The notes below the pieces were generated by a model. The model was not told the origin of the DNA and did no database searches. It saw only the letters and a program-made list of their open reading frames with translations. A program made the translations under genes and the position numbers. A DNA stretch of 64,000 nucleotides from positions 17,608,001 through 17,672,000 of the forward strand of contig JBHGNT010000005.1 in the NCBI GenBank assembly GCA_043228905.1. The letters run 5' to 3'. Source of the stretch: Azolla caroliniana (taxonomy: Eukaryota > Polypodiophyta). The number at the start of each line of letters is the position of its first letter. Positions within the stretch are counted from its first letter, which is position 1. This document shows, piece by piece, positions 1 to 10,800 of this stretch.

Positions 1-790
1 ACAACAACTTGAAGCGACTATTGTATCACTACAACAACAAGGATCAAGCACTCAAGGGATTCACAAAGAACCCAAGATCGGTCTTCTTGCAAAATTTGAT
101 GGGACCCGATCACAGTTTAGAGGTTTTCTGAATCAGGTACGTTTAGTGATTCAAATGCATCCTTCTCGATATCCCACCGATGCATCACGAGTGGGACTAG
201 TAGGCACTCTACTTAGTGGCTCAACATTGGCATGGTTCGCTTCATTGTTAGAAAAGGAATCTCCATTACTAAACAATTTTGAAGAATTTAAAGTGAGTTT
301 AAAGCCTGTTTTGGAGATATTGACAACATAAGGACAACAATCAACAAAATTCGACGATTACGCCAAGGTGATCGTCCAACCTCCACATACGCTGCAGATT
401 TCCGCCTACTCACCACCGATATCCCTTGGGATGATCAAGCATTGATGGAGCAATTTTGTTATGGTTTACACAACGATGTCAAGGATTTACTCTTGACCTT
501 CCCCGAAGAACCAAAGTCATTAACAGAAGCAATAAGTCGCGCGTTGAGATGCGACAACCGCCTTTTTGAACAACGTTCGGAATAGCAATTCCAGATGCTG
601 AGGGCAAGATCAGAGCCCACCTATGCCTTAGTGGTAGCGAAACCCTCAGTCCCTCGACCCCCAGTTGCACGACCCACGCGTTACCCCCGGCCCCCAGTCA
701 AACGACCTACTCCTCATCCCCGACCCCCAGTCCCGCAACCCACACCCAACACACGCACCACGAGACCGAAACTAAATCCTCTACCATGAA
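1..790 (+). pseudogene. Ty3/chromovirus-type gag fragment (copy A)
   Basis: Gag structural protein of a Ty3-type LTR retrotransposon, incomplete at the window edge. The readable parts include KFDGTRSQFRGFLNQVRL, a capsid-like stretch ending SLLEKESPLLNNFEEF, and after a frame change DDQALMEQFCYGLHNDVK followed by a proline-rich tail. The frame breaks near 297, where a TTTAAAG-containing 11-bp duplication shifts it, and a TAG stop lies near 584, so this is a dead copy. The tail (650-760) is a short repeat of CGACCCCCAGT. It runs into the Penelope-like element at about 780-790. A second partial copy of the same gag (7% different) resumes at 13783 on the other side of that element. The gag type suits the chromovirus RT fragments elsewhere in the window, but linkage to them is inferred. 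Confidence 0.75.
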
Positions 791-2523
791 AATACGTACG
801 GGTAGACTTAGAAAATTACATTGGCTCCCGCTTCTTCAACCGTTAACCTACCTCCACATTTTACTAGGAAGGCAAACACCCTCCCAACTCGAGAATAGGA
901 TCACTAATCACTCATTGCACAACCTTTCCTCTTTCCACCTTCCTCCACCCCAACTGAAACTTCTAAGCTTAGGTCTAGACTTTATTCCCCCACCCCAACC
1001 TATTAGAAAATAACAATTGATAGACGTCGTTGTATCCTTGGATAGAACTTACCGCCTCAGATATTTCTTTAGAAACTCTACTACATTATCTTTCCATTTA
1101 GAATACCGAACCCTAGTTGGAATCCCCCAGGCATGCCAGAAATCACACAAACCATCACATCTATCACCTCTGCCCTCCCCTCCCCACCCACCATCCAACC
1201 TCGCCCTCATAGGAATTTTAGAACCGCACTACATAATCTCAAAAACAATCAAGACATAGTTATTAAACCCGCAGATAAAAATCTAGGCACGCGCATTCTC
1301 TCTAAGGAGTGGTACCTTAACGAATGCCTTAGACAGCTCAACGACAAAAACACTTACACCCCCGTCAAAGACATCCCCCTAGAAACTCTCCACAGTCAAC
1401 TTGAACACCTCTGTCTGAAAGCTTCCCCCCACATCTCCAAGGAGGAAATTAGATCCCTCCTTCAGAAACCCAAACATGGTTTCAGGATATGTCGTTTCTA
1501 CATCATCCCCAAAATCCACAAGCCCACTGTTGTAGGACACCCTATCTGCGCCTACAACAATTATGTTTTCAAAAGAGCCTCTAAATGGCTACACCATCTA
1601 CTACATCCTGTCTTATTGTCTAAAAAACAACACCTCAAAGACTCCTTAACACTTGTTAAGGGCCTAGCACACCACACCTTCCCCAAAACTTGCACATTGT
1701 TTTCTTTTGACATAGTGTCTCTATATCCCAGTATACCTACCACGGAAGGTCTATTGGTTTTTAAAAAATCTATCTCACATCATTTCCCACCACACAAAAC
1801 CAAAATCATTATGAGTGTCGCTAAACTTATACTTAGAAACAATTTTCTCTCCTTTAATAATGCTTTTTGGTTACAAATTAAAGGCACCGCAATGGGTAGT
1901 AATTTTGCCGTTGTTTACGCTTGCTTGTTTCTTTCGCAGCTAGAGGACGACAACCTAGCTTTCGAAACACTGCAACTACTCTACTACAAATGCTACATCA
2001 ATGATGCCATAGGAGTTTGGGAAGGCTCCCCCGATACGCTTCACACCTTCTTACACCAATACGGCGTGCCTCTACAACAACACATCCGTATTGAATCAAC
2101 AACCTCCCGTAAAGAGATCACCATCCTGGACGTCGTCTTCTTCAAAGGCCCATACTTTAAAGAATTCGGCATCCTCGACAACTCATGCCACTAAAAAGCT
2201 CTCAATGCCTACATGTACTCCCGTGGAAATCCTCGCACCCCATAGCACACAAAAAGGGCTTCATCACGGGAGAACTAAAATGGTATGCTATTCGAGAGAG
2301 CTTGGAAAATGGCTACACGGAATTACGCAAAAAGTTCTACGATCGCCTAAGAGCTAGGGGCTACCCGTCGAAGTTCCTACTCAAGTGTTTTTCGACCGTC
2401 CCCTACTCCATACGAAACCAACTACTCTCTAACCAACCCAACAAGAAAAAACCTCCACCCATTGTTTTAAAGCTTCATTACTCCCTGTGTATCAAAAAAC
2501 TCCAAATCAGAGCGCTCGTGAGA
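786..2523 (+). pseudogene. Penelope-like element reverse transcriptase (interrupted)
   Basis: Reverse transcriptase of a Penelope-like retroelement (PLE). The reading starts in one frame with LLSLGLDFIPPPQ, typical of PLE N-termini, and continues from 1133 as a 353-residue frame. Landmarks are VIKPADKNLGTRILSKEWYL, IPKIHKP, SFDIVSLYPSIPT, KGTAMGSNFA and EITILDVVFF. The last frame (2185-2529) holds HKKGFITGELKWYAIRESL. The catalytic RT motif reads YINDAIGVW; the usual YIDD has lost its first Asp. At least three frame changes occur, so the copy is inactive. No GIY-YIG endonuclease is visible. The 10-kb DNA transposon enters at 2524, and the 3' part of the PLE resumes at 12624. Confidence 0.85.
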
Positions 2524-2550
2524 GGGTGAAAGCATGAGAGTGGAAACAAT
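2524..2550 (+). repeat. Left terminal inverted repeat of the DDE transposon
   Basis: It starts GGGTGAAAGCATGAGAGTGG and pairs with 12619-12593 with five mismatches over 27 positions. AGCTAATTAGCT copies follow immediately inside. Confidence 0.85.
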
Positions 2551-2888
2551 TAGCTATGTCCTTGACATAGCTAATTAGCTATGCAAAAAGCTACCATTGA
2601 TAAATAGTCATTTTAGCAAAAAGCCATCATTAATAAATTAACTATGCAAAAAACTACCATTGAAAATACTAGAGTGTTTTAATTACATATGTAAATGAGC
2701 ACCATAAATGTGCAACATAAACGTGCAACATAAATTGATATGTGCACCATAAATGTGTACCATAAATTATATATTGAATTCCTAGGTCCATTATGCATGA
2801 TCCTTTGCCACATCACGTAGGCCATCTCTAGTTGAGTATTGTGGGTTAGTTGCTACCACTGTTGCTAAACCCTATCGAGTCCACTTGC

Positions 2889-3480
2889 CGCCACTCTACA
2901 CTCAAGGGCCGCTACTTTGCGTTCCAAGCATCATCGGTAACTGTTCAATCTGACGAGGTTCTCTTCTCTGTGCCACTCTACACTCAGGGGCCGCTACTGT
3001 GTGTTCCAAGCATCATTGGTAACTGTTCAATCTAACGGGGTTCTCTTCTCTGTGCCACTCTACACTCAGGGGCCACTACTGTGCGTTCCAAGCATCATCG
3101 GTAACTGTTCAATCTGACGGGGTTCTCTTCTCTGTGCCACTCTACACTCAGGGGCCGCTACTGTGAAGGTTGTGTTTTGCTGCCACTTTTCGACCCGACG
3201 GTGTTAACAACTCCACTGCCGCCATTCTACTCTCAGGTGCCTTCTCTGTGCGTTCCAAGCATCATCAGTAACTGTTCAATCTGACGGGGTTCTCTCCTCC
3301 ATTGCCATCATTCTACACTCAGTTGCCGCTATTGTCTAGTCCTGGATTGCTTCCACATTTCGATTTGACGGAGTTCACTCATCCAACGGCAACATTCTAC
3401 ACTCAATTGTTGCCATTGGTCGGTCCTGGATCGCCTCCTCAACTGTTCGATCCAACTGAGTGAACTCCTCTACTGTTCGG
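2889..3480 (+). repeat. 82-bp tandem repeat upstream of the transposase
   Basis: The phrase CCACTCTACACTCA recurs at 2891, 2973, 3055 and 3137, an exact 82-bp period. Degraded units continue to about 3480. The array lies between the left TIR and the transposase start codon, where promoter or transposase-binding repeats could sit; that role is inferred. Confidence 0.85.
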
Positions 3481-3627
3481 TCTTGGATTGCAATAACTTT
3501 TCTGTCTATTGATTATCTTGTGTATTGTTGTGTCTAATCTTGTGTATTGTGGAATATTTTTGTGTATTGCTGTTGCCCATAGCCATCTTAAATACTTGTT
3601 TTTTTTCTAGAAATTTAGGGTTTTAAT

Positions 3628-6600
3628 ATGTCCAGCCAAATGGAAGGGGAAGAAGGGTGTTTAGAATTACCCCTCAATGATCATAAGGATAGGGATGATG
3701 CTATCAGGACACAACAAGCCATACGAAACTATTGGGCAGAAAAAAAAAGGAAACATCGTCAATTGTTGAAGGATACGAAAGCCACATTCAGTAAAGGTAA
3801 GGATAGTTTAGCTGAGAATGTAAGTAATGCAACTACCATCATAGAGAGAAAGGATGTAGACTATTTCAATGTTCAAACCAAGCACATCAGCAATGAAGAC
3901 AAGAAGGTAGTACTTTATGGAATATTAAATGATCCATCGATAAAGGACTTAGTTGATTGTGATGGTCTTAATGCAAACATATCATCTATTTTAGTAAATA
4001 ATCTTCGTAATAGTTTCGTATCCATGAGTAGGTCAGAAGATGATCTTGTCTTAAAAAGGTCTAGTCTAATGATGTTACTTAATAGTGATGTTGACGATAT
4101 AAACATCAGTGAGCTATCTAAGGTAATTGGTGTTACTAGAAAAACGGTGTACAATACAATGAACCGTATAATTTCCTCGGGTGAAGGAACTAGTCTACTA
4201 AAGCTAACTACAAGATGTAAGCCAATGACACCCATAACATTTGAAATCAAGGATGTAATCACAATGTTTTGGACTAATGAGAGTAGGGTTTCACCCAATA
4301 AAAAGGATTTATGCAGGAAACGTGTTGGAAGAAATCAATACGAGGAGCATCCCATTCATCTTCTTGATGTACCTCAAGTATTTACATTTATCTCAACATT
4401 TGTTTTGACTCTACACGGAAAGTTAATTAGCTCAGTTAGCAGAAAAGCTAATTAGCTTATCAGTTACATTTACCTCAGTTAGCTACTAAGATAGCTACTA
4501 CATAGGTAACTGGCTACTCTCAATAGCTACTACCATGATAGCTAATTAGCTATTCTCAATAGCTAATTTAGTTACAACCAAATAATTAGCTACCAAAATA
4601 GCTAACTAGCTACCATGATAGCTAATTAGCTATTCTCAATAGCTAATTTAGTTATTACCAGATAATTAGCTACAAGAATAGCTAATTAGCTTTTAGGATA
4701 GCTAATTAGCTATTAGAATAGGGTTTTAGCTACCATGATAGCTAATTAGCTACTATGATAGTTAGCTACTCTAGTTATTACCAGCTAATTAGCTACTAGG
4801 AAAGCTAATTATCTACCATGATAGCTAATTAGGTACTAGGACAACTACTATGATACCATGATAGCTAATTAGCTACTAAAACAACTAATTAGCTACTAAG
4901 ACAACTAATTAGCTAATAGGATAGCTAATTTCGTTATTACCAGCTAATTAGCTACTAGGAAAGCTAATTAGCTACCATGATAGCTAATTAGCTACTAGGA
5001 CAACTAATTAGCCACCATGATAGCTAATTAGCTACTAGACTAGCTAATTAGCTACCATGATAGCTAATTAGCTACTAGGACAGCTAATTAGCTACCATGA
5101 TAGCTAATTCGCTACTAGGACAGCTAATTAGCTACCATGATAGCTAATTCGCTACTAGAACAGCTAATTAGCTACTAGGATAGTTAGCTAGTTACGAGGA
5201 TAACTAATTCCCCTTTATTACGCAGGTCGATTTATTTATTAGGTTCAAACGAATGCATCCAAATATCAAAGTTCAACTACGAACATTCGAGTCTCTTAAG
5301 CCACACTTTGTGAGACGCTTAAAGGATCGATACACATGTTGTTGCATTTACCATGTACAGATGGGTTTTCTAAAGGACTCTGTTAATCTACTACATCACC
5401 ATAGCACATCCCTAACTAATACAGTTTGCACATGTGGGTGCCCAATCTGTCAATCAAGCCCGCAAGAGAAGTGTAAATCATCTGAGCACGTTATCTCTTC
5501 CATGAGTTATTTATTAGATTCAATATTGTGTCCGAGAGAAACTGACGCTATCTTCCATAGTCATAAATGTGTCATGGGTTTATGTCAAGATTGTGGCCCT
5601 ACTAGATTTAGGTGGTGTCCAAATGAATTGAGTAGTGAAATATTGATCTCTGTGAAGTTATTTGAGTCAGTGAACACCAATTTCGAAGGAAAGGTGTGTA
5701 AAAGAAAGGATCTAGTTTGGAAGATGCTTAAACCAAGGGATTTGGTGTCTCTATTTGTAGTATCTCTAGGAAAGTTCATTAAACACAACTTCATTTATTC
5801 ATGGTAGGCCCATCAGTTTAAGACTTGCATATCTGATTTCCCAAATGATGTAGTAGTCTTAGTAGTAGATTTCGCAGAGAATTATACTTTCAAGCAGCAG
5901 AATGAAATTCAATCTATGCATTGGTGTTCAGTTCAGGTAACCATTTTTGTGCACATAACATATTTTCGAGTTTTAGGTGATGTTAAAAAAGTAATTCATT
6001 TCTTTATTTCTGATGATAAGAAGCATGATACCTTATTCGTCCAACACTGTTTTAAGTTACATTGGCAGTGGTTATTAGCTCAACATTTGGAGCTTACTCA
6101 ACATTGGGTCTGGTCTGACGGAGCTGCGTCACAATTCAAGGCTCGACGTCCATTTTATTTTGTGGGGAGGTGTCCTACTATAACAGGTTTGGAGATGAGA
6201 TGGAATTTTTTTGGGTCTGGCCATGGTAAAGGTGAACATGATGGTGCAGGGGCTGTTATAAAGCGGGCACTTACCCATGAACAACTAAAGACAGATGGTG
6301 TGCACATGAATTGTGCATCACATGTAGTTGAATTTTTAAGAACAAATATGTCAACGAGTGCAATATGTGTTTATTCCTCGCAAGTCCGAGATATCAAACG
6401 TGAATTTTGGGAAGTGAAGATAGATGAAGTAAATAGGGAGAAGACCTAGGAGTGCCAAGGAATTCCTGAATTGCGATCTCTGCATGCTGTTCGCGGTTAT
6501 TCCAGGTTGGATGGTCATTGTATTGCGGTTAGAGAATTGACTTGTTTTTGCTTCCATTGTGTGCAGGGAAATTGGAGATATTGTCTAAACAAAGCATACA

Positions 6601-7081
6601 AAACAAAGCATACATTCAGAATTGGGAGTATCACACTCTGAATGATAAGGAAGCAGTTGATGGAGAAACAGGGCAGAATGCTGACTTCACATAAGAGGGA
6701 CTTGGAGATACTTTGAGTGATGTCCTGAACGTTGGGGATAATTTCATTGTAAATGCTGAAGAAGGCAATTCAGAGGGTGTTGATTTCTATATATTGAAGT
6801 GCACGATTAGTAAACAGTGTGCAAGGCAGAATATTGTAGATGCATGGGGAAATTTTGTATCTGCCGAAACATTCTACATCGAAGGCATTTTTTACGCAAA
6901 ACTAGATGACTACGAATATGTGTACAGGCTGTTAGAAGACAAACCAACGACGTACATGTACTCTCATTTGGTCAGGTGCATCAACGTCCCAATGTCAGAA
7001 TACAATAGCTGCTCAGGTTTATACACTGTTGGTGCCAATGTGTATGAATATATTTACAATAGTATGCCATGGAATTTGTAG
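3628..7081 (+). pseudogene. DDE-type transposase, two exons, decayed
   Basis: Transposase of the surrounding element. Exon 1 (3628-4377) begins MSSQMEGEEG and contains a helix-turn-helix, ISELSKVIGVTRKTVYNTM. The donor is CAA|GTATTT at 4378 and the acceptor TTACGCAG at 5225; the 848-bp intron is mostly AGCTAATTAGCT repeats. Exon 2 has a Cys-rich stretch (TCCCIYHVQM, CTCGCPICQ, CVMGLCQDC), then DFAENY, SDGAASQFK and GHGKGEHDG, which I take as the RNase H-fold catalytic motifs. A CFCFHC cluster and a C-terminal domain (VGDNFIVNAEEG to NSMPWNL) follow. The lesions are TAG at 5805, TAG at 6447, a 14-bp tandem duplication at 6587-6613 that shifts the frame, and TAA at 6692. A related transposase remnant lies at 61350-62275 (-). 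The superfamily is unassigned. Confidence 0.8.
4430..5215. repeat. AGCTAATTAGCT palindrome array in the transposase intron
   Basis: Dozens of copies of the perfect 12-bp palindrome AGCTAATTAGCT, joined by short links such as ACCATGAT, ACTAGGAC and ACTAAGAC, fill the intron almost to its 3' splice site. The links also repeat, giving a loose unit of about 20-50 bp. Each copy could base-pair with any other in DNA or RNA. Confidence 0.9.
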
Positions 7082-7540
7082 CTACAAGTAGCAATTACCA
7101 TGTTCTCTTGTAAAACAAACATGTATTTCACGAAAACAGTTAAACATGTTCGTTTGAGAATCAATTTCTTGTATACAGTCTGCTTTCTGTGCTTCTTTCT
7201 CAATAAAATCATGTCTTTTTTGTTAAGTTTTAAGTTATAAGTTATAGCCAAATAGTCATCAGTAGCTAATTAGCTGTACAAATGCAGCTAATTAGCTGTC
7301 AATAGCTAAATAGTCATCAATAGCTAATTAGTTGTATTCAGGTTTACTCAAGTTTACCAGAATAGCTAATTAGCTACCATGATAGCTAATTAGCTACTCC
7401 AATATTGCAATCAACCAGTAGCTAATTAGCTGTCAATAGAACCATGTACAACAGTATGCCACGGAACTTGTAGCTACAAGTAGCAATTACCATCTTTTCG
7501 TGTAAAACAAACATGTATTTTGATAATACAGTTAAATAAA
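7055..7540 (+). repeat. Duplicated transposase 3' end with palindromes between
   Basis: The last codons and 3' flank of the transposase (about 7055-7150, including TAGCTACAAGTAGCAATTACCA) recur at about 7442-7535 with small changes. The intervening 7258-7440 holds several AGCTAATTAGCT copies. The duplicate is non-coding and suggests local duplication or gene conversion near the convergent gene ends. Confidence 0.75.
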
Positions 7541-7809
7541 GCACTAGCATGAAATCAACAATCTGCAACATATTCCTCAAATTACACAGTAGATAAGTAC
7601 AGTGGGATCAAGTAATTAAATTCTTCATTGAATAATGTCATCTCTTTACATATTTATAAATTACCATTGGAAATGTCTATAAATCTCCTATAAACAGCTA
7701 AGCTCTTGCTAGTCAGTGGAACGAGTCTACATATATTATCCGCATATCGAGCTCGGTATGGAGTCCACAACCATGCACCTAGTTGGCAGCTCACTGTTTA
7801 CACTAGGTA

Positions 7810-10800
7810 CTATTCAGGCATTTCCTCGGGTAGAATGAGACAGCATCTCCGAATATTGAAGTAGTGCTGGAAATGTTCTGTATCCAAAATCAATGTGTTG
7901 TCGGCATTATATTCAGGCCAAGTAGCCCAAAAATCAGAAAGTCTCTTGAATCTTGCAGCTTCCATTTGCTCACAATTTTCTCGTGCCCATTGACCTTTAA
8001 AATGACTTCGCCATTTTGGGAAGAATCTCGCTAAACACTTCCACACATCTGATTTTGTTTTTTCACTCCAAATAAACAAATCAAAGTATTGCACAACCCA
8101 CTCTAGAAACTGATTCACGTCCCTCCTTGGCTGCATATATCTCATACTCATCAAGACTTTATCAAGCTCCAAGATCAAGGCTCTTCTTTCGACTTCTAGT
8201 GGTTTAGGTTTCCATTCCTGAAACTGAGCCATTGTTACACCATTTTCTGGTAGGACACGATCAATCTCAATCAGCTCAGGTTCGGCCGACACAACTGGCG
8301 TCCTTTTCCTCTTCAAACCCCTAGTCGATTGTGTTGGGCCTGGCTTTACATTCTGGTGCTCTTGTTTTTTCTACTTAGTTATCAATCCTTGGATTACCTT
8401 GGTGCATGTAGCTACTGATCTGCTCGATATCAGTCCACTGGTATCACATGCTGCATCTACCTGCAACATCAAGTCATCCGTGCAACATGCTTGATCAACT
8501 TGTGTGACCAGATCACTTGTGTCAGTTGCTACATCTACTTTCAAGATGGGGCCCTTTAAACACGCCGCAACATCAACAGTATCCACACTGCCATCGGCCT
8601 TACGAGCAATAGAATCAAACCCTTTAGACTCTGCAACATCAGAAAACACTAACATATTCACACTCACAAAGTAACTAACAGTCTCACAAAACAACATCCT
8701 GAACATCAAAGAGTTTCAGTCATAGAACAACACTCTTCAAATTATCTTGGAATAACATCATAGAGTTCCATTACATAATGTGGATCAAGCAACAACCAAT
8801 CTGAGGTTTTACTTGTCCAACAGGATAGTAAAACTTCATAAAACCCTAGCAAAATCCCTAAGCTAACAATCATATCCAACTAAACGGTATTTCGCTCCAC
8901 TACGTCTGGGCCCCTTGACCGAGTAACTGGTCTTGTTCCCGATCGTGGCCCCTTCTTCAGCCTTTTTCTGGTCGGTTGCCCATTTAGCCTTGCTTCTTTC
9001 ACCCAATGCGCAAGTGTGTCCTCCTCCGACAACCTTCCCATCGCCTCAGCGGCTAATTGCACATCAGCCGTTTCTTGCGCTAGCTTTTCAAGTACAGAGG
9101 GATCTGTTTGGACATTTTCAGTAGTTGGGCTCGGTGGGGTGGAATCAAGGTCTTGAGATTCGAAGAAATGTTGCATCAAGTGTTCATAAACACGGTTGTT
9201 GTGAACCTCTGTTTTACATGTTGTTTCCACTATTTCATGGCATTTCACATCATTGCCTAATTCAGTACACTGTTCCAAAAGAATAGGGTGGAGCTGATCT
9301 GAAGGAGATGTGATAGCAGGACTCTTACTTTCAGCCACGTTGGCAGCAGTATCCTCATCTGTTGCAGCGTCATCAGAACCAGACACATCATGTGTTGTCC
9401 TTAATCCACAAGATTCTACAATAACATGGCAACTATTTAGGATAGCTAATTAGCTACTTTACTAAACTATGGTAGTAGCTAGGATAGCTAATTAGCTACT
9501 ATGATAGCTAATTAACTACTTTCAACAACTATGGTAGTAGCTAGGATAGCTAATTAGCTACTAGGATAGCTGCCAGTAGCTAATTAATTAGCTAGTAGGA
9601 TAGCTAATTAGCTACTTTACTCAACTATGGTAGTAGCTAGGATAGCTAATTAGCTACTTTTCTCAACTATGGTAATAGCTAGGATAGCTAGTTAGCTACT
9701 TAAAACAACTATGGCAGTAGCTTTATAGCTAGTAGAATAGCTAATTAGTTGCCAGTAGCTAATTAGCTAGTAGGATAGCTAATTAGCTAGTTTACACAAC
9801 TATGGTACTAGCTAATTAACTATGAGTAGCTAATTAGATAGTACCATAGCTAATTAGCTACTAGGATAGCTAATTAGCTAGTAGTTCATTAGCTGCCAGT
9901 AGCTAATTAGCTAGTAGGATAGCTAATTAGCTACTTTACACAACTATGGTACTAGCTAATTAGCTAGTAGCTAACTAGCTGCCAATAGCTAATTAGCTGC
10001 CAGTAGGATAGCTAATTAGCTAGTAGTTAACTAGCTGCCACTTAGCTAATTAACTATTGTAGTAAACTATGGCAATAGCTAATTAGCTAATAGGATAGCT
10101 ATTAGCTGCTTTAATAAACTATGGTAGTAGCTAATTAGCTACAACGATAGCAACAAAATAGTTTCCATACGTTTTACGGCTTAGCTAATTAGAAAAGAGT
10201 AAGCTTATTAGCTACAACATGGTATACCTATTAGTTTTCTCCACTCATTTGGTAGAGCTGTACTGCAATCTCCCAAACAGAATGCAGCAATTCGACAGGC
10301 ATGTTGAAAACAAAGCAGATGGTATGTGTGGTTGCATGGTTGTAGGTGAACCAACAAAGATGCAGTTTTGTCCTCCACACCTAACCCGCAAGTGATGCAA
10401 CGTGCTTGAACTGTCAATAAATCATTTTCTGGTTCTCCTTCATTTGGTAAGGGAGCAAGAATGTTCAAGTCCAAATCCTGTCTGCTCCTTACCATTCCCT
10501 CCACAAAAGTTAGCTGCTTCTTAAGGTAGCTAACTACCTGTTCTTGATGAATGTATTGTTCCTTCAACACAACAGAGAAATTTACCGATTAATTATTCCT
10601 GTCTGAGAAAGATACACCAACTTTGCTCAGGAATCGTTAACTTACTTGAAGCTTTTCCAAATTGTAATCTGCAACAGTATTTACACCTAGAAGGTCCAGG
10701 TTCATTGAAAGAACCTGGATCTCTGTTTGCAGTTGTATTTTACGTTGGGGATCCAGTGGCCCCTCTAATTCAAGCTCTTGTTGTGCAACCTATTCCAGAT

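Noticed and set aside
4430-5215. CRISPR-like array of short repeats
   Set aside because: The repeats are palindromic, irregularly spaced, lie in an intron of a eukaryotic transposon gene, and no cas genes are present.
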